Assembly: GCF_014640075.1 (NCBI RefSeq) | Contig: NZ_BMGG01000013.1 | Location: 1 to 64,000 of the forward strand | Direction: 5' to 3' | Length of the DNA: 64,000 nucleotides | DNA from: Chelatococcus reniformis | GTDB taxonomy: Bacteria > Pseudomonadota > Alphaproteobacteria > Rhizobiales > Beijerinckiaceae | The notes under the pieces: model-generated | Told to the model about the DNA's origin: nothing | Databases searched by the model: none | What the model saw: the letters and a program-made list of their open reading frames with translations, nothing else | Part shown: in pieces, positions 34,451-46,465 of the stretch | How positions within the stretch are numbered: the first letter of the stretch is position 1 | Layout of the letters: every line of letters starts with the position of its first letter | Translations under genes and position numbers: made by a program

Positions 34451-35239
34451 TCACAGGCAGTCCGTCGGCTGGTTCGGCATGCGGGCCAGGATCCTGCCCG
34501 TGCGGCGCGAGACGAAGGCGGAGGGACGGCCCGCATCGAAGCGCAGCGGGTTGGGCAGCACGGCGGCCAGCCGCGCCGCCTCGCCCGCCGTCAGGTCGCG
34601 GGCGCTCTTGCGGAAGTAGCGCCGCGCCGCGGCCTCCGCGCCGAAGATGCCGTCGCCCCATTCGGCGATGTTGAGATAGACCTCCATCACGCGGGGCTTC
34701 GACCATAGCGCATCGATCACCACGGCGAGCGGGATCTCCAGAGCCTTGCGCACATAGGAATGCCCGGGCCAGAGAAAGACGTTCTTCACCGTCTGCATGG
34801 CGATGGTCGAGGCGCCGCGGCTCGGGCCGCCGTCCTCCTCCCAGTCCTCCAGCACGTTGCGCATCTCGATGAGGTCGACGCCGAAATGCTGGCAGAAGCG
34901 GGAATCTTCCGAGGTCATGACGGCGCGCGGCAGGTTGGGCGAGATCGACCGCAAGGGTATCCAGGTGCGCGCCACCGGCTGGCCGGTGAGCCAGCGGCCC
35001 AGCATCAGCGTCGAGACCGGCGGCACGAAGACGTAGATCACGATGAGCAGGGCCGGCACCAGCACGACGGCCAGGAGCACGCCATGCAGCACGTCGGCGA
35101 AGCGGCGCAGGCTGCGTTTGGGCCGTCGGCGCGTCGGAATGGCACCCTGCTCCGTTGGCGGATCGCGCCGGGCCGGCCGCAGTGGGTTGACCCCGCCGGC
35201 CGCCTCCGGCATGCGATGGGCACGATGAGGAGGCCACAT
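34451..35239 (-). CDS. mtgA: monofunctional peptidoglycan glycosyltransferase
   Basis: A 262-residue inner-membrane glycosyltransferase that polymerises lipid II into glycan strands. A short cytoplasmic N-terminus precedes one membrane helix (VLLAVVLVPALLIVIYVF). The GT51 motifs follow: TSEDSRFCQHFGVD with the catalytic Glu, GASTIAMQTVKN, and KPRVMEVYLNIAEWGDGIFGAE. There is no transpeptidase domain, so it is MtgA rather than a class A PBP. Start ATG 35239 is given; ATG 35212 is also possible. It is divergent from ispA with only a short gap. Confidence 0.93.
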   Translation of the reverse strand: MWPPHRAHRMPEAAGGVNPLRPARRDPPTEQGAIPTRRRPKRSLRRFADVLHGVLLAVVLVPALLIVIYVFVPPVSTLMLGRWLTGQPVARTWIPLRSISPNLPRAVMTSEDSRFCQHFGVDLIEMRNVLEDWEEDGGPSRGASTIAMQTVKNVFLWPGHSYVRKALEIPLAVVIDALWSKPRVMEVYLNIAEWGDGIFGAEAAARRYFRKSARDLTAGEAARLAAVLPNPLRFDAGRPSAFVSRRTGRILARMPNQPTDCL

Positions 35240-35313
35240 ACGGTCATCCGCGTCCGGCACGGCGAACCCTGTCAAATTCCGCTCGCGCGCGGCGTAATGG
35301 ATCGGACAACCCC

Positions 35314-36234
35314 TTGCTCCCAAATGCGTTCCAAGTGCGGCTGCAGACAGCGGCCGAGGCCGTCGAAGCCCACCTTGCAGCCATTCTGGTCGATGATGCC
35401 CGGCCAGGCGAGAGGCGGCGGCCGGTGCGGCTCATGCAGGCCATGCGCCATGCGGCGCTCGGTGGCGGCAAACGGCTCAGGCCCTTCCTGACGATCGAGA
35501 CGGGCCGGCTCTGCGGGGCGCCGGAAGCAGCCGCGCTCCGTGCCGGCTGCGCCATCGAGCTCGTCCACTGCTACTCGCTGGTGCACGACGACCTCCCGTC
35601 CATGGATGACGACGAGGTGCGCCGGGGCCGACCCACCGTGCACAGGGCGTTCGACGAGGCGACAGCGATTCTCGCCGGCGACGGGCTGCTGACTCTCGCC
35701 TTCGACGTGTTGGCCGACGAAGCGACCCACGCGCGGGCCGAGGTGCGCGGCGCGCTCGTCGCCGGCCTTGCCCGCGCGGCCGGCGCCGGCGGCATGGTCG
35801 GCGGCCAGATGCACGACCTCGCGGCCGAGGGCCGCTTCGGCACGGCAGCGCTCGGCGAACCCGAGATCCGCGAGCTGCAGGCGATGAAGACCGGCGCCAT
35901 CCTGGCCTTCGCCGTCCGCGCCGGCGCGCTGGTGGGCGAGGCGCCCGCCGACGCGCGGCGTCACCTCGACACCTATGGGGCGGCTTTGGGCGCCGCCTTC
36001 CAGGTCGCCGACGACCTGCTGGACTACGAGGGCGACAGTGCCGCGGTGGGCAAGCGCACCGGCAAGGACGCGGCAGCGGGCAAGGCGACCCTGGTCGCGG
36101 CGCTCGGCCCCGATGGCGCGCGCGCCCGCTGCGCCGCGCTGGTCGACGAGGCGATCGCCAGCCTGGTCGGCTTCGGCCCCGAGGCCGACATCCTGCGCGA
36201 AGCGGCTCGCTTCGTCGCCGTGCGGCGCACGTAG
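35314..36234 (+). CDS. ispA: polyprenyl (farnesyl) diphosphate synthase
   Basis: A 306-residue short-chain prenyltransferase making farnesyl (or geranyl) diphosphate from isopentenyl diphosphate and allylic substrates. GGGKRLRPFL, the first Asp-rich motif DDLPSMDDDEVRRGRPT and the second motif QVADDLLDYEGD are all present. The start is probably TTG 35314, because the preceding MLPNAFQVRLQ resembles relatives (F..RL near the N-terminus). No strong ribosome-binding site is visible, and GTG 35335 is the alternative. It supplies precursors for ubiquinone, hopanoids or undecaprenyl phosphate and links functionally to ispG at 53462. Confidence 0.92.
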   Translation: MLPNAFQVRLQTAAEAVEAHLAAILVDDARPGERRRPVRLMQAMRHAALGGGKRLRPFLTIETGRLCGAPEAAALRAGCAIELVHCYSLVHDDLPSMDDDEVRRGRPTVHRAFDEATAILAGDGLLTLAFDVLADEATHARAEVRGALVAGLARAAGAGGMVGGQMHDLAAEGRFGTAALGEPEIRELQAMKTGAILAFAVRAGALVGEAPADARRHLDTYGAALGAAFQVADDLLDYEGDSAAVGKRTGKDAAAGKATLVAALGPDGARARCAALVDEAIASLVGFGPEADILREAARFVAVRRT

Positions 36235-36414
36235 GGCGGCCCGGCCGTCCCACGCGTCATGGCCGCGTCTCGAGCCTGGTCGAGCTACGCGGACGGGCGG
36301 GTCAAACCCGTCACGCCCGCCGATGCGAACGGCGGGCTATCAGGTCAGGACAAGCCCCGCCGAAGGCGGTGGAGGGGGTCGAGTGGCGGGCACCGACCGG
36401 GACGCAGGAGCCCG

Positions 36415-37029
36415 TCAGGGCGCGCTCACCCGCCTCAGCGTCAGGTTGATGCGGCCGCCCTGCGGCAGCAGGGTCGAGGTGCCGGCCATCACCCGGTCGA
36501 TGCCATGGAAGGCGAGGCGGGCCGGGCCGCCGAACACCAGCGCGTCACCGGAGGCGAGCTTCAGCGAGCGCGTCGGGCCACGCCGCTCGGCGGCGCCGAT
36601 GCGGAACAGCGCGGTGTCGCCGAGCGACAGCGATACCACCGGCGCCGCAAAGTCCGCCTCGTCCTTGTCCTGGTGCAGCCCCATGCGCGCCGACGCCGCA
36701 TAGAAGTTCACCAGGCAGGCTTCCGGCCCGTGGGGATAGCCGGCAAGCTCCGCCCACGCCCGCAGCAGCGCGGACGGCATCGGCGGCCACGGTTCGCCCG
36801 TGGCCGGATGGGTGGGCTGGTAGCGGTAGCCGCTCTCATCGGACACCCAGCCGAGCGGCCCGCAATTGGTCATGCGCACCGAGAACGGCTTGCCGGTGCG
36901 CGGCATGCGCGGGGTGAAGACGGGGGCGGCCCGCGCCACGACGCGCAGGTCGGCGGCGAGCGCCTCCTGCGCGGCACGGTCGAGGTAGCCCGGCAGATGG
37001 ACCACGCCGGGGGCGACGTCGATCCTCAC
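36415..37029 (-). CDS. alkB: AlkB-like 2-oxoglutarate/Fe(II) dioxygenase (DNA repair)
   Basis: A 204-residue enzyme that oxidatively removes alkyl groups from 1-methyladenine and 3-methylcytosine in DNA. The iron ligands HxD lie in GLHQDKDE, the third His in FHGIDRV and the 2-oxoglutarate-binding arginines in [10 protein letters not shown], the classic AlkB end. [14 protein letters not shown] is the typical substrate lid region. It starts at GTG 37029, overlapping the phosphoglycerate mutase stop (GTGA). Confidence 0.92.
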   Translation of the reverse strand: MRIDVAPGVVHLPGYLDRAAQEALAADLRVVARAAPVFTPRMPRTGKPFSVRMTNCGPLGWVSDESGYRYQPTHPATGEPWPPMPSALLRAWAELAGYPHGPEACLVNFYAASARMGLHQDKDEADFAAPVVSLSLGDTALFRIGAAERRGPTRSLKLASGDALVFGGPARLAFHGIDRVMAGTSTLLPQGGRINLTLRRVSAP

Positions 37030-37649
37030 GCGGTGAGGATCTCCTTGGCGTCGACCGTGGTGTCGGCCTTGAGCCGGTAGACCAGCGGGACGCCGGTGGC
37101 GAGCTCGACGCCGGGGATGGTGTCGGCGTCGAGGCCGTCGAGCACCATGAGCAGGGCCCTGAGCGAATTTCCATGCGCCGCCACCAGCGTGCGCTCACCG
37201 CGCATCACCGCCGGCAGGATGGTCCTGATGTAATAGGGCAGCACGCGGGCCGCCGTATCCTTCAGGCTCTCGCCGCCGGGCGGCGGCACGTCGTAGGACC
37301 GGCGCCAGACATGCACCTGCTCCTCGCCCCAGCGGGCGCGGGCGTCATCCTTGTTGAGGCCGGAGAGTTCGCCGTAGTCGCGCTCGTTCAGGGCCTGGTC
37401 GCGGGCGATCGGCAGCGCCGTCTGGCCGAGCGCTGCGAGGATCAGGTCGAGGGTGCGCTGGGCCCGGGTCAGGTCCGAGGTGAAGCAGCGGTCGAAGCTC
37501 AGGGCCCGCGCCTTCAGGCGATGGCCGGCCGCCTTGGCCTCCTCGACGCCGAGCGCGGTCAGGTCCGGATCCTTCCAGCCGGTGAACAGGTTCTTCAGGT
37601 TCCAGTCGCTCTGGCCGTGGCGGACGAGGACGAGCAGGCGTTCGGACAT
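37026..37649 (-). CDS. gpmA: 2,3-bisphosphoglycerate-dependent phosphoglycerate mutase
   Basis: A 207-residue glycolytic enzyme interconverting 3- and 2-phosphoglycerate. The N-terminal [12 protein letters not shown] holds the catalytic phospho-histidine, followed by [30 protein letters not shown] and [12 protein letters not shown] with the second active-site His, all diagnostic of dPGM. The length is the shorter alphaproteobacterial form. ATG 37649 is preferred over 37676 because it starts directly before the conserved block. It is followed by alkB and preceded by dapB on the same strand. Confidence 0.95.
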   Translation of the reverse strand: MSERLLVLVRHGQSDWNLKNLFTGWKDPDLTALGVEEAKAAGHRLKARALSFDRCFTSDLTRAQRTLDLILAALGQTALPIARDQALNERDYGELSGLNKDDARARWGEEQVHVWRRSYDVPPPGGESLKDTAARVLPYYIRTILPAVMRGERTLVAAHGNSLRALLMVLDGLDADTIPGVELATGVPLVYRLKADTTVDAKEILTA

Positions 37650-37705
37650 GGGATGGAGACTCCGGCGTAGCGACATGAAGACGGGAAAACTGGAAGGCTG
37701 GAAGG

Positions 37706-38515
37706 TCAGGCGAGGCCGAGGACATCGGCCATGGAATAGAGGCCCGGCGGCCGGCCGCGCGTCCAGAGCGCCGCCCTGACGGCGCCGCGCGCGAAGATGC
37801 CGCGATCCTCGGCCCGGTGGGCGAGCTCCAGCCGCTCGCCCGCGCCGGCCAGCACGACGCTGTGGTCGCCGACCACAGAGCCCCCGCGCAGGGCGGCGAA
37901 GCCGATGTCGCCGGCCCCGCGGGCGCCGGTGTGGCCGTCGCGCACGCGCACCGAGCGCTGCGCCAGGTCGACGCCGCGCCCGGCGGCGGCGGCCTCGCCG
38001 AGCAGCAGCGCCGTGCCCGAGGGTGCATCCACCTTGTGGCGGTGGTGCATTTCCAGGATCTCGATGTCGAAGTCGTCGCCCAGCGCCGCCGCCGCCTGCC
38101 TCACCAGGCCGGCCAGCAGGTTGACGCCCAGGCTCATATTGCCCGAGCGCACCACGGCGATGCGGCGCGCCGCCTCGGCCAGGGCGGCGAGGTCAGCCTC
38201 ACCGAGGCCGGTCGTGCCGACGACGTGGGCGACGCCCCGCTCGGCGGCAAGGGCGGCGAGCGCCACCGAGGCGGCCGGCGACGAGAAGTCGACCACGGCG
38301 TCGGCACCGGCAAGGGCGGCGGCCGCATCGTCGGTCACGGCGACGCCGGCGGCGCCGAGCCCGGCGAGCGTGCCGGCGTCCTGGCCGAGGGCCGGCGAGC
38401 CCGGACGCTCGGTGGCCCCGGCGAGCACGACGCCGGCGGTATCGGCGATGGTCGCGACCAGCATGCGGCCCATGCGACCCGCCGCGCCGACGACAACCAG
38501 TCTCGTATCGGTCAT
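37706..38515 (-). CDS. dapB: 4-hydroxy-tetrahydrodipicolinate reductase
   Basis: A 269-residue NAD(P)H-dependent reductase of lysine and diaminopimelate synthesis. The N-terminal [11 protein letters not shown] is the nucleotide-binding loop, DAVVDFSSP and HVVGTTG follow, and the catalytic motif [16 protein letters not shown] carries the His pair and Lys. ATG 38515 is chosen; the frame extending to 38767 is inside the DUF1330 gene. The gene order dapB-gpmA is usual for Hyphomicrobiales. Confidence 0.96.
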   Translation of the reverse strand: MTDTRLVVVGAAGRMGRMLVATIADTAGVVLAGATERPGSPALGQDAGTLAGLGAAGVAVTDDAAAALAGADAVVDFSSPAASVALAALAAERGVAHVVGTTGLGEADLAALAEAARRIAVVRSGNMSLGVNLLAGLVRQAAAALGDDFDIEILEMHHRHKVDAPSGTALLLGEAAAAGRGVDLAQRSVRVRDGHTGARGAGDIGFAALRGGSVVGDHSVVLAGAGERLELAHRAEDRGIFARGAVRAALWTRGRPPGLYSMADVLGLA

Positions 38516-38522
38516 GGCACCC

Positions 38523-38831
38523 TCAGCCCGGCTGCGGGCCGTCGTAGCCCTCGATGACGATGATATCGGCAAGCCCGACCGGCGGCTCGCGGAACGCCTT
38601 CGCGCGCTGGTATTCGGGCGAGTGCCAGCAGGCGAGCGCCGCCTCGTGGCTGGGAAATTCGATGACCACATTGCGCGCCCGCGCCTCGCCTTCGACGGCC
38701 GCGAAGGCGCCGCCGCGCACCAGGAAGCGCGCGCCGTACTTGGCGAACGCCTCGGCATTGGCGGCAACGTAGGCCTTGTAGCCCTCCGGGTCGTTCACGT
38801 CGACGCGGCCGATCCAATATCCCTTCGCCAT
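38523..38831 (-). CDS. DUF1330 family protein
   Basis: A 102-residue ferredoxin-like dimeric alpha/beta-barrel protein. The pattern [35 protein letters not shown] and [15 protein letters not shown] fits DUF1330, whose members have no established function (some act as monooxygenase-like proteins). It ends seven bases before dapB starts, so they form one transcript. Confidence 0.92.
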   Translation of the reverse strand: MAKGYWIGRVDVNDPEGYKAYVAANAEAFAKYGARFLVRGGAFAAVEGEARARNVVIEFPSHEAALACWHSPEYQRAKAFREPPVGLADIIVIEGYDGPQPG

Positions 38832-38884
38832 GGGCTGTCACTCCTGTTCCGGCGGGCCCTCAGCGTGGAGCAGTCCCGCGCCGT

Positions 38885-38900
38885 CGGATGATCTCATCCG
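38885..38900. repeat. small palindrome cggatgatctcatccg
   Basis: CGGATGA-tc-TCATCCG overlaps the 3' end of pyrF, whose TGA stop is in the right arm. A longer relative is at 62107-62136. It is a palindromic repeat or hairpin of unknown effect. Confidence 0.6.
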
Positions 38901-39643
38901 AGGGCCGAAGGCGCGAGGCCCGCAGCAATGTCCTGCACGATCGCCTCGGCCGCGGCCGCCGGATCGGCCGCTGCGGTGATCGGCCGTCCGACCACGATAT
39001 AGTCGGCGCCCGCGCGCATGGCCGCCGCCGGCGTCACCGCTCGCTTCTGGTCGGCCAGATCGGCACCCGCCGGGCGGATGCCCGGCGTCACCATCAGCAG
39101 GCGCGGACCAAGCTCGCTCCGCACCGCCGCCGTTTCCTCGGCCGACAGCACGAGCCCGTCGATACCGAGCCGGGCGGCGTAGGCGGCGCGGGCCGCCACC
39201 GTGGCGCGGACGCCGGCGGGGAAGCCGGCGTCGGCCAGATCGGCATCGTTGTAAGACGTCATCACCGTCACGGCGAGGAGCCGCAGCCCGCCGGCGCCGC
39301 GGCCGGCGAGCGCGGCGCGCATGGTCTGCGGGTAAGCGTGGACGGTGAGGAAGGTGGCGCCCAGGCGTGCCACCTGTGCCGCCGCGCGCTCCACCGTATT
39401 GGGAATGTCGTGCAGCTTGAGGTCGAGGAACACCCGCTTGCCGCGGGAGGCCAGTTCCTCGACCAGCGGCAGGCCACCGCCGTAGGCGAGTTCGAGGCCG
39501 ACCTTATAGAAGCCGACGGTCGGCCCCAGACGTTCGACCATGGCCTCGGCCGCCCTGCGGTCGGGGACATCGAGGGCGACGATCAGCCGCTCACGTGCAG
39601 TCGGGGCGGGACGGGGCGGGGGCGGGAGGGGCGGCGCGCTCAT
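38894..39643 (-). CDS. pyrF: orotidine 5'-phosphate decarboxylase
   Basis: A 249-residue TIM-barrel enzyme that makes UMP from OMP in pyrimidine synthesis. LIVALDVPD begins the barrel, the catalytic [11 protein letters not shown] motif is present, and the C-terminal VTPGIRPAG and YIVVGRPIT phosphate-binding segments are intact. The N-terminal 15 residues are a Pro-rich extension. ATG 39643 is preferred; the frame to 39724 overlaps the neighbouring methyltransferase. Its stop codon sits inside a palindrome. Confidence 0.95.
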   Translation of the reverse strand: MSAPPLPPPPRPAPTARERLIVALDVPDRRAAEAMVERLGPTVGFYKVGLELAYGGGLPLVEELASRGKRVFLDLKLHDIPNTVERAAAQVARLGATFLTVHAYPQTMRAALAGRGAGGLRLLAVTVMTSYNDADLADAGFPAGVRATVAARAAYAARLGIDGLVLSAEETAAVRSELGPRLLMVTPGIRPAGADLADQKRAVTPAAAMRAGADYIVVGRPITAAADPAAAAEAIVQDIAAGLAPSALG

Positions 39644-39675
39644 GGCGCCGTCATGGCACAGGGGTGCCGGGTCCC

Positions 39676-40272
39676 TCAAGGGCGGCGATAGGCCCAGACG
39701 CGGGCCGGCGGCAGGTTCCACCACACCCGCTCCGATCGCTCAGCGGTATATGAGGTCGAATCCTTGGGGATCGGCGGCACCACCGAATAGGTGAACTGCA
39801 CGAAGGGCGCGTTGCGATGCATGAGGTCGAAAGCGTGGCCGAGCAGGCCCATGCGCTGCGGTAGCGGCTTGGTGAACAGCGGCAGGCTCGACACCGTACC
39901 GGCCACCGGCTCTTGCGCCAGTTCGCGCACGATGCGCGGGAAGTCGTAGGCATCGCCCTCGATCACCATGGCCTGCGGGAAGCGATGGCGCAGCAGCTTG
40001 CAGAAGTCCGGGTTGAACTCGATCAGGATCAGCCGCGATGCGTCGAAGCCGCGGCGCAGGATCGCCTCGGTCACCGGGCCGGTGCCGGGCCCGAGCTCGA
40101 CCACCGGACCGGGGGTTTCGGGGTTGAGGTAGCTCGCCATGGTCCGCGCCAGCATGCGGCCGGACGGGGTGACCGCGCCGGTGACCAGCGGTCGTTCGAC
40201 CCAGGACTTCAGGAAACGTGCATCGTCTTCGATGCGGACGGGCGGCTCTTTGCGTCGGCTCGCGTGCGGCAA
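39676..40272 (-). CDS. SAM-dependent phospholipid N-methyltransferase-like protein
   Basis: A 198-residue class I methyltransferase. Motif I is [16 protein letters not shown] (about residues 57-72), with EFNPDFC as the acidic ribose-binding loop and SLPLFTKP as motif IV. The pattern and the short length match rhizobial PmtA-type phosphatidylethanolamine N-methyltransferases, which are related to KsgA. These make phosphatidylcholine, a common lipid in this order. The location between pyrF and dnaJ is typical. The assignment to PmtA is probable, not certain. Confidence 0.8.
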   Translation of the reverse strand: MPHASRRKEPPVRIEDDARFLKSWVERPLVTGAVTPSGRMLARTMASYLNPETPGPVVELGPGTGPVTEAILRRGFDASRLILIEFNPDFCKLLRHRFPQAMVIEGDAYDFPRIVRELAQEPVAGTVSSLPLFTKPLPQRMGLLGHAFDLMHRNAPFVQFTYSVVPPIPKDSTSYTAERSERVWWNLPPARVWAYRRP

Positions 40273-40470
40273 GGGATGCCTCCGGCTTCCTGTGCCGGCG
40301 AACAGGCGCCGGCTTTCGCTAACTCGACAATCTCGGGGGCGCCGTCAAGATGCCAAGCCCGCCCCGGGCTGCCTGGCGAGCATGGCCACCATTCGCCGGT
40401 CGCCGCCCTCCGCCTGCCGGTGCGCGGCGGCCAGGGTCGAACGTGTCGGCTGAAGGCTGCAACAGCCGGT

Positions 40471-41598
40471 CTAGCCACTCAGGCCGGCGAACAGCTCCTT
40501 GACCCGCGACAGGAAGCCCGAGCTCTCGGGATGCGTATCGCCGGACGATTCGCGCTCGAATTCGGCCAGCAGCTCGCGCTGGCGGCGCGTCAGGTTCTGG
40601 GGTGTTTCGACCACCACCTGGATGTAGAGGTCGCCGACGTTGCGCGTGCGCAGCACCGGCATGCCCTTGCTCCGCAGCCGGAACTGCTTTCCCGTCTGGG
40701 TGCCTTCCGGCACCTTGACCTGGGTCTGGGTGCCGTCGAGCGTCGGGACCTCGAGCTCGCCGCCCAGCGCCGCCACGGTCATGGCGATCGGCACGCGGCA
40801 GAACAGGTCGGCTCCGTCGCGCTGGAAGATGGCGTGCGGCTTGATCGCGATGAAGATGTAGAGGTCGCCGGAGGGGCCGCCCTGGGAACCCGCCTCGCCT
40901 TCGCCGGCGAGCCGGATGCGAGTGCCGTCCTCGACGCCGGCCGGCACGTTGACCGACAGCGTCCGCTCGCGCGTCTGGCGGCCGGCGCCATGGCAGGCCT
41001 CGCACGGGTTCTCGATGACCTCGCCGCGGCCGTTGCAGGTGGGGCAGGTGCGCTGGATCGAGAAGAAGCCCTGGCTCGTGCGCACCTGGCCGGCGCCGGC
41101 GCAGGTGGCGCAGGTGCGCGGCCGCGAGCCTGCCTTCGTGCCGCTGCCCTGGCAGGTCTCGCAGCGGATGGCGGTCGGGATGCGAATCGAGGCGGTCTTG
41201 CCCGTGAACGCTTCCTCGAGCGCGATCTCCAGGTTGTAGCGCAGGTCCGAGCCGCGGTTGCGTGCCTGGCGGCCGCCGCGCTGGCGCGTCTCGCCGAAGA
41301 ACGTATCGAAGATGTCGGTCATGAACTCCGAGAAGTCGGTTCCGAAGCCCTGCTGACCGGCTCCCACGCCCTGCTCGAAGGCACGGTGGCCGAACTGGTC
41401 GTAGGCCGCCCGTCGCTGCGGGTCCTTGAGGATCTCGTAGGCTTCGGCGATCTCGCGGAACTTGACCTCGGCTGCCTGGTCGCCGGGATTGCGGTCCGGG
41501 TGCCATTTCATGGCGGCCTTGCGGAAGGCCGTCTTCAGTTCGCCGTCGGAGGCACTCCGCTCGACCTCCAGCACCTCGTAGAAGCAGCGCTTGCTCAT
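40471..41598 (-). CDS. dnaJ: co-chaperone DnaJ
   Basis: A 375-residue Hsp40. The J domain has His33-Pro34-Asp35 for stimulating DnaK. A Gly-rich linker follows, then four CxxCxGxG zinc modules ([32 protein letters not shown]) and the beta-sandwich substrate domains. It works with DnaK and GrpE in folding and heat-shock control. ATG 41598 is chosen over the upstream frame. It follows dnaK after 227 bases on the same strand. Confidence 0.97.
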   Translation of the reverse strand: MSKRCFYEVLEVERSASDGELKTAFRKAAMKWHPDRNPGDQAAEVKFREIAEAYEILKDPQRRAAYDQFGHRAFEQGVGAGQQGFGTDFSEFMTDIFDTFFGETRQRGGRQARNRGSDLRYNLEIALEEAFTGKTASIRIPTAIRCETCQGSGTKAGSRPRTCATCAGAGQVRTSQGFFSIQRTCPTCNGRGEVIENPCEACHGAGRQTRERTLSVNVPAGVEDGTRIRLAGEGEAGSQGGPSGDLYIFIAIKPHAIFQRDGADLFCRVPIAMTVAALGGELEVPTLDGTQTQVKVPEGTQTGKQFRLRSKGMPVLRTRNVGDLYIQVVVETPQNLTRRQRELLAEFERESSGDTHPESSGFLSRVKELFAGLSG

Positions 41599-41825
41599 GC
41601 TTATTCCCGCCCCGCTGCGAAAAACGTCCGGATCGCAGCCCGGATGTGGTGCTCGCGCGTGTCCGAAGACCCCACGTCGCAACAATCAAACAACATATCA
41701 TCGCGGCCGCCGGGCGATGGGCGGCTGGGCGCCTCGGCACTCTTCGGTCCAGCGATCATCGGCCCACACGGCACCGTTCTGCTCGAAACAGGCAGCCGCC
41801 GGGGAGACCGGCGGCTGCCGCGAAC

Positions 41826-43736
<1,911 letters not shown>

Positions 43737-43859
43737 GGTTGATCCCTCACTTTCCAAAGCAGACCGCCGGGCCCCGAAGCGACCCGGCCATGGACCTTCC
43801 CGTCATCCAAGGTGGCATGACAGGCCGGTTACCTGAGAACTGACGCGAGTTCTTCGGCT

Positions 43860-43888
43860 ATATAAGAGCCTGGCCAAAACCTCGCAAG
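43860..43888 (-). promoter_or_regulatory. candidate RpoH (sigma-32) promoter of dnaK
   Basis: On the minus strand CTTG (43888-43885) is followed after 18 bases by CTTATAT (43866-43860), fitting the alphaproteobacterial heat-shock consensus CTTG-N16-18-CYTATNT. It lies about 124 bases before the dnaK start. The grpE upstream region has the same spacing. Confidence 0.65.
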
Positions 43889-44007
43889 GCGAGTGCCCCG
43901 GGGCGGCGGCGCCCCGACTTGGGCCACAGCTAGGGGCACCGGAGGGGCTTCGCAAGGCGTCTGGTTAGGTTGATCGCGCCCCATTCGCAACCGCGCAGCG
44001 AAATGCT

Positions 44008-45069
44008 ATGGTGGCACGGGGATTGCGATATATCATTGCACTCGGGCAGGTGTTGCGTTTGGCGGGGCCGCATATGCGCTTGAGCGGATCGCACCGGTTG
44101 AAGCGGCCCAAGCCTCTCTTCGGCAAGCTTCTTTGCTTTGGCAAGCCGCCTCTCTTTGGCAAGTCGCTTCGCTTTGGCATCGCCGTGGCCTTGCTCTGCC
44201 CGCTGCTGACGCCTGCGCCCGCCGCAGCCCAGCTCATCCTCCAGGGCGCCCAGCCGCAGATGCTGAAACGCCAGCCGCCGGGGGAAAGCAAGCGCCCGGC
44301 GCGTCCGGGCGCCGCCGGCGGCAGCTCCGTCCGCTCGGCCACCAGTCATGGCCTGGCCCAGCGGCCCGCCGTGGTGACGCCCACCGGCCCGGCGGTCGCG
44401 GGACGCTTCGCCGAGCCGACGCTGTTCGGCACCGACCTCTATCTCAACGGCAACGGCAGCTCGCTCAAGTTGACGCGAGCGGGGAACGGCGTATCGGCCG
44501 AGCTCAAACTCGCCGGGCGCGCCATCGGCAGCCCGGACCAGCTGTGCCAGGTCGACATGGCGTCGACCGGATCCCTGCTTGCGCTCGGCTCGCCCGACGG
44601 GCTGCCCCGCTACCGCATCGATGCGCCGGTCTGCCCCATCGACCTCGACGTCATGGACGACGCGGTGATCGCCAACGGCCCTGACGGCGGCGCATGCACG
44701 TTCACCCAGGCGCAATGCCGGGCGGAGGTCACCGGCCTGTGGGGGCCGAAGGGCACCTCGCTCGGCCCCAAAGTGCGGGACATCGAGCGCGAGCGCGGCC
44801 GGGCCGATGCCGCCCTACGCGACGTCTTCCGGCAGGTGCTGGCGCGAGCCCGCGGCCCGGAGGTGACGCGCGAGGCCGCGGAGCAGGCGGGCTTCTCGTC
44901 CCGGCGCAGCATGCAGTGCGCCAACTACGTCGCCGAGGACTCCCACGGCTTCTGCAACACACGTCTCACCCAGGCCCGTGTCGCCGGCCTCAGGGCACGA
45001 CTGTCGCCGCAGGCGACCGCCGAGGCGCGGGCGCAGACACCCCGCCCGGCTGCCGCCGCCGCACAATAG
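44008..45069 (+). CDS. hypothetical secreted protein
   Basis: A 353-residue protein that I do not recognise. The first 74 residues include a basic stretch with FGK-containing repeats (PLFGKLLCFGKPPLFGKSLRF) followed by a hydrophobic segment ending APAAAQ, so a signal peptide near residues 55-74 is likely. A true start further downstream, for example the ATG at 44074, is possible. The mature part contains six or more cysteines (LCQVDMAS, VCPIDLDV, CTFTQAQC, QCANYV, FCNTRL), typical of disulfide-bonded periplasmic proteins. The 44118-44180 segment has repeated tttggcaag units. Its TAG stop belongs to repeat copy E. Confidence 0.75.
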   Translation: MVARGLRYIIALGQVLRLAGPHMRLSGSHRLKRPKPLFGKLLCFGKPPLFGKSLRFGIAVALLCPLLTPAPAAAQLILQGAQPQMLKRQPPGESKRPARPGAAGGSSVRSATSHGLAQRPAVVTPTGPAVAGRFAEPTLFGTDLYLNGNGSSLKLTRAGNGVSAELKLAGRAIGSPDQLCQVDMASTGSLLALGSPDGLPRYRIDAPVCPIDLDVMDDAVIANGPDGGACTFTQAQCRAEVTGLWGPKGTSLGPKVRDIERERGRADAALRDVFRQVLARARGPEVTREAAEQAGFSSRRSMQCANYVAEDSHGFCNTRLTQARVAGLRARLSPQATAEARAQTPRPAAAAAQ

Positions 45070-45136
45070 AGCGTTTTCGAGCGAAGTGGACGCCGGTTCG
45101 CGTGAAGAAAACGCGCGACAAATCAAACAGATAGCA
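45067..45136 (+). repeat. 105-bp dispersed repeat, copy E (truncated)
   Basis: TAGAGCGTTTTCGAGCGAAG... continues through aaaacgcgcgacaaatcaaacagatag and then stops matching; the second half with the aaatgctcta arm is missing. Its first TAG (45067-45069) is the stop codon of the preceding gene. Confidence 0.85.
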
Positions 45137-45197
45137 GATCGCGCCCGTTCGGACCCGCCCGCCCGTCCCGGCCGTTATGTCCGACACGAGGAGCACC

Positions 45198-45788
45198 ATG
45201 CGCGACGCACACCCCGGCGACCCCCAAACCCCTTTACCCCGCCCGCCTCTCGGTCCGCACGAGGGTCCCGGAAGCGGCAACGCCGAGCCAGCCCACGCGC
45301 CCGGCGGCGCCCGGCCGTCCCCGTTGGCCCGCCTTGCGGCGGCCGTCCTGCCGGTCGTCGCCGCCTCGGTGCTCGGACAGGTCGCCACCTATCCCAACAT
45401 CGAGAGCTGGTATGCAGGCCTCACGAAGGCGTCGTTCAACCCGCCGGACTGGGTGTTCGCCCCGGTCTGGACGGCGCTGTTCGCGCTGATGGCGTTCGCG
45501 GTCTGGCGCATCCTTCGGCTGCCGGCCGACCGCCCCGGACGGACGACGGCGCTCGCCGCCTTCTTCGTTCAGCTGGCGCTCAACGCCACGTGGCCATGGA
45601 TGTTCTTCGCCGCCCGCAACCCACCGCTCGGTCTCGCCAACATCGTCGTGCAGCTGGCGGCGATCCTGGTCGCCATCGCGCTGTTCCGCCGCCTCGACCG
45701 CGCCGCAGCCTGGCTGCTGGTGCCGCTGGCCGCCTGGGTGGCCTTCGCCGCGTTGCTCAACCTGGCGGTATGGCGGCTCAACGGATAG
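45198..45788 (+). CDS. tspO: TspO/MBR family tryptophan-rich sensory protein
   Basis: A 196-residue inner-membrane protein of the translocator-protein family, with five membrane helices. The conserved SWYAGLTKASFNPPDWVFAPVW, then ALNATWPWMFF and the terminal LVPLAAWVAFAALLNLAVW are diagnostic. Family members bind porphyrins and other small ligands. The first ~40 residues are a Pro/Gly-rich extension. ATG 45198 has AGGAG upstream, though ATG 45177 is also in frame. The gene is unlinked to pigment genes here. Confidence 0.9.
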   Translation: MRDAHPGDPQTPLPRPPLGPHEGPGSGNAEPAHAPGGARPSPLARLAAAVLPVVAASVLGQVATYPNIESWYAGLTKASFNPPDWVFAPVWTALFALMAFAVWRILRLPADRPGRTTALAAFFVQLALNATWPWMFFAARNPPLGLANIVVQLAAILVAIALFRRLDRAAAWLLVPLAAWVAFAALLNLAVWRLNG

Positions 45789-45814
45789 CCTCCCGAAGTC
45801 CGCGAACGACCGCT

Positions 45815-46348
45815 TCAATCTTCGATGACACCGACGAACGGAAGTTGCCGATAGGAATGCCCGACGTCCATGCCGTAGCCGACGACAAAAACGTCAGGGC
45901 ATGGGAAGCCGACATAGTCGGGCACGATGTTGACCGCCCGCCGGCGCGGCTTCTCCAGCATCACGCAGCACTTCACGGCGCGGGCCCCGCGCGCCACCAG
46001 GAGGTCCTTGGCGAAGGCCAGCGTGCGCCCGGATTCCAGGATGTCGTCGACGAGCAATACGTCGCGGCCGCGCACGTCGCTCTCGATGTCCTTGATCATG
46101 GTGACCTGGCCGACCGACGTGGTGCCCAGGCCGTAGCTGGAGAGCTGCATGAACTCGACCTGCGGCGTCAGCCCGGCCCGGTGCAGGGTGCGCAGCAGGT
46201 CGGCCGCGAACATGAAGGAGCCCTTGAGGATCGCCACGACGAGGAGATCCTTGAGGTGGGCTGCGGCAATGGCCTGGGCGATCTCGTCGTTGCGCCCGGC
46301 GATGGCGGCCTCGTCGAACAGGACCCGGATGCGTCGTTCTGCCGTCAT
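45815..46348 (-). CDS. hpt: hypoxanthine phosphoribosyltransferase
   Basis: A 177-residue purine salvage enzyme converting hypoxanthine (or guanine) and PRPP to IMP (or GMP). VVAILKGSFMFAADLLR and the PRPP-binding loop VLLVDDILESGRTL are typical, with DYVGFPCPDVFVVGYGMD as the purine-binding segment. Length is standard. It faces tspO and diverges from ftsE. Confidence 0.94.
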   Translation of the reverse strand: MTAERRIRVLFDEAAIAGRNDEIAQAIAAAHLKDLLVVAILKGSFMFAADLLRTLHRAGLTPQVEFMQLSSYGLGTTSVGQVTMIKDIESDVRGRDVLLVDDILESGRTLAFAKDLLVARGARAVKCCVMLEKPRRRAVNIVPDYVGFPCPDVFVVGYGMDVGHSYRQLPFVGVIED

Positions 46349-46465
46349 GTCGTTCCTTCGTCCCCTCGTCCGTTCGGCACCGCGCGCCTGGCGGATTGAC
46401 CGGGGCCGTCCGCCGCCCCGACAAACGCGTGCCCGAGCCGCTGGCGATGCATTCTTAGTGGATAG

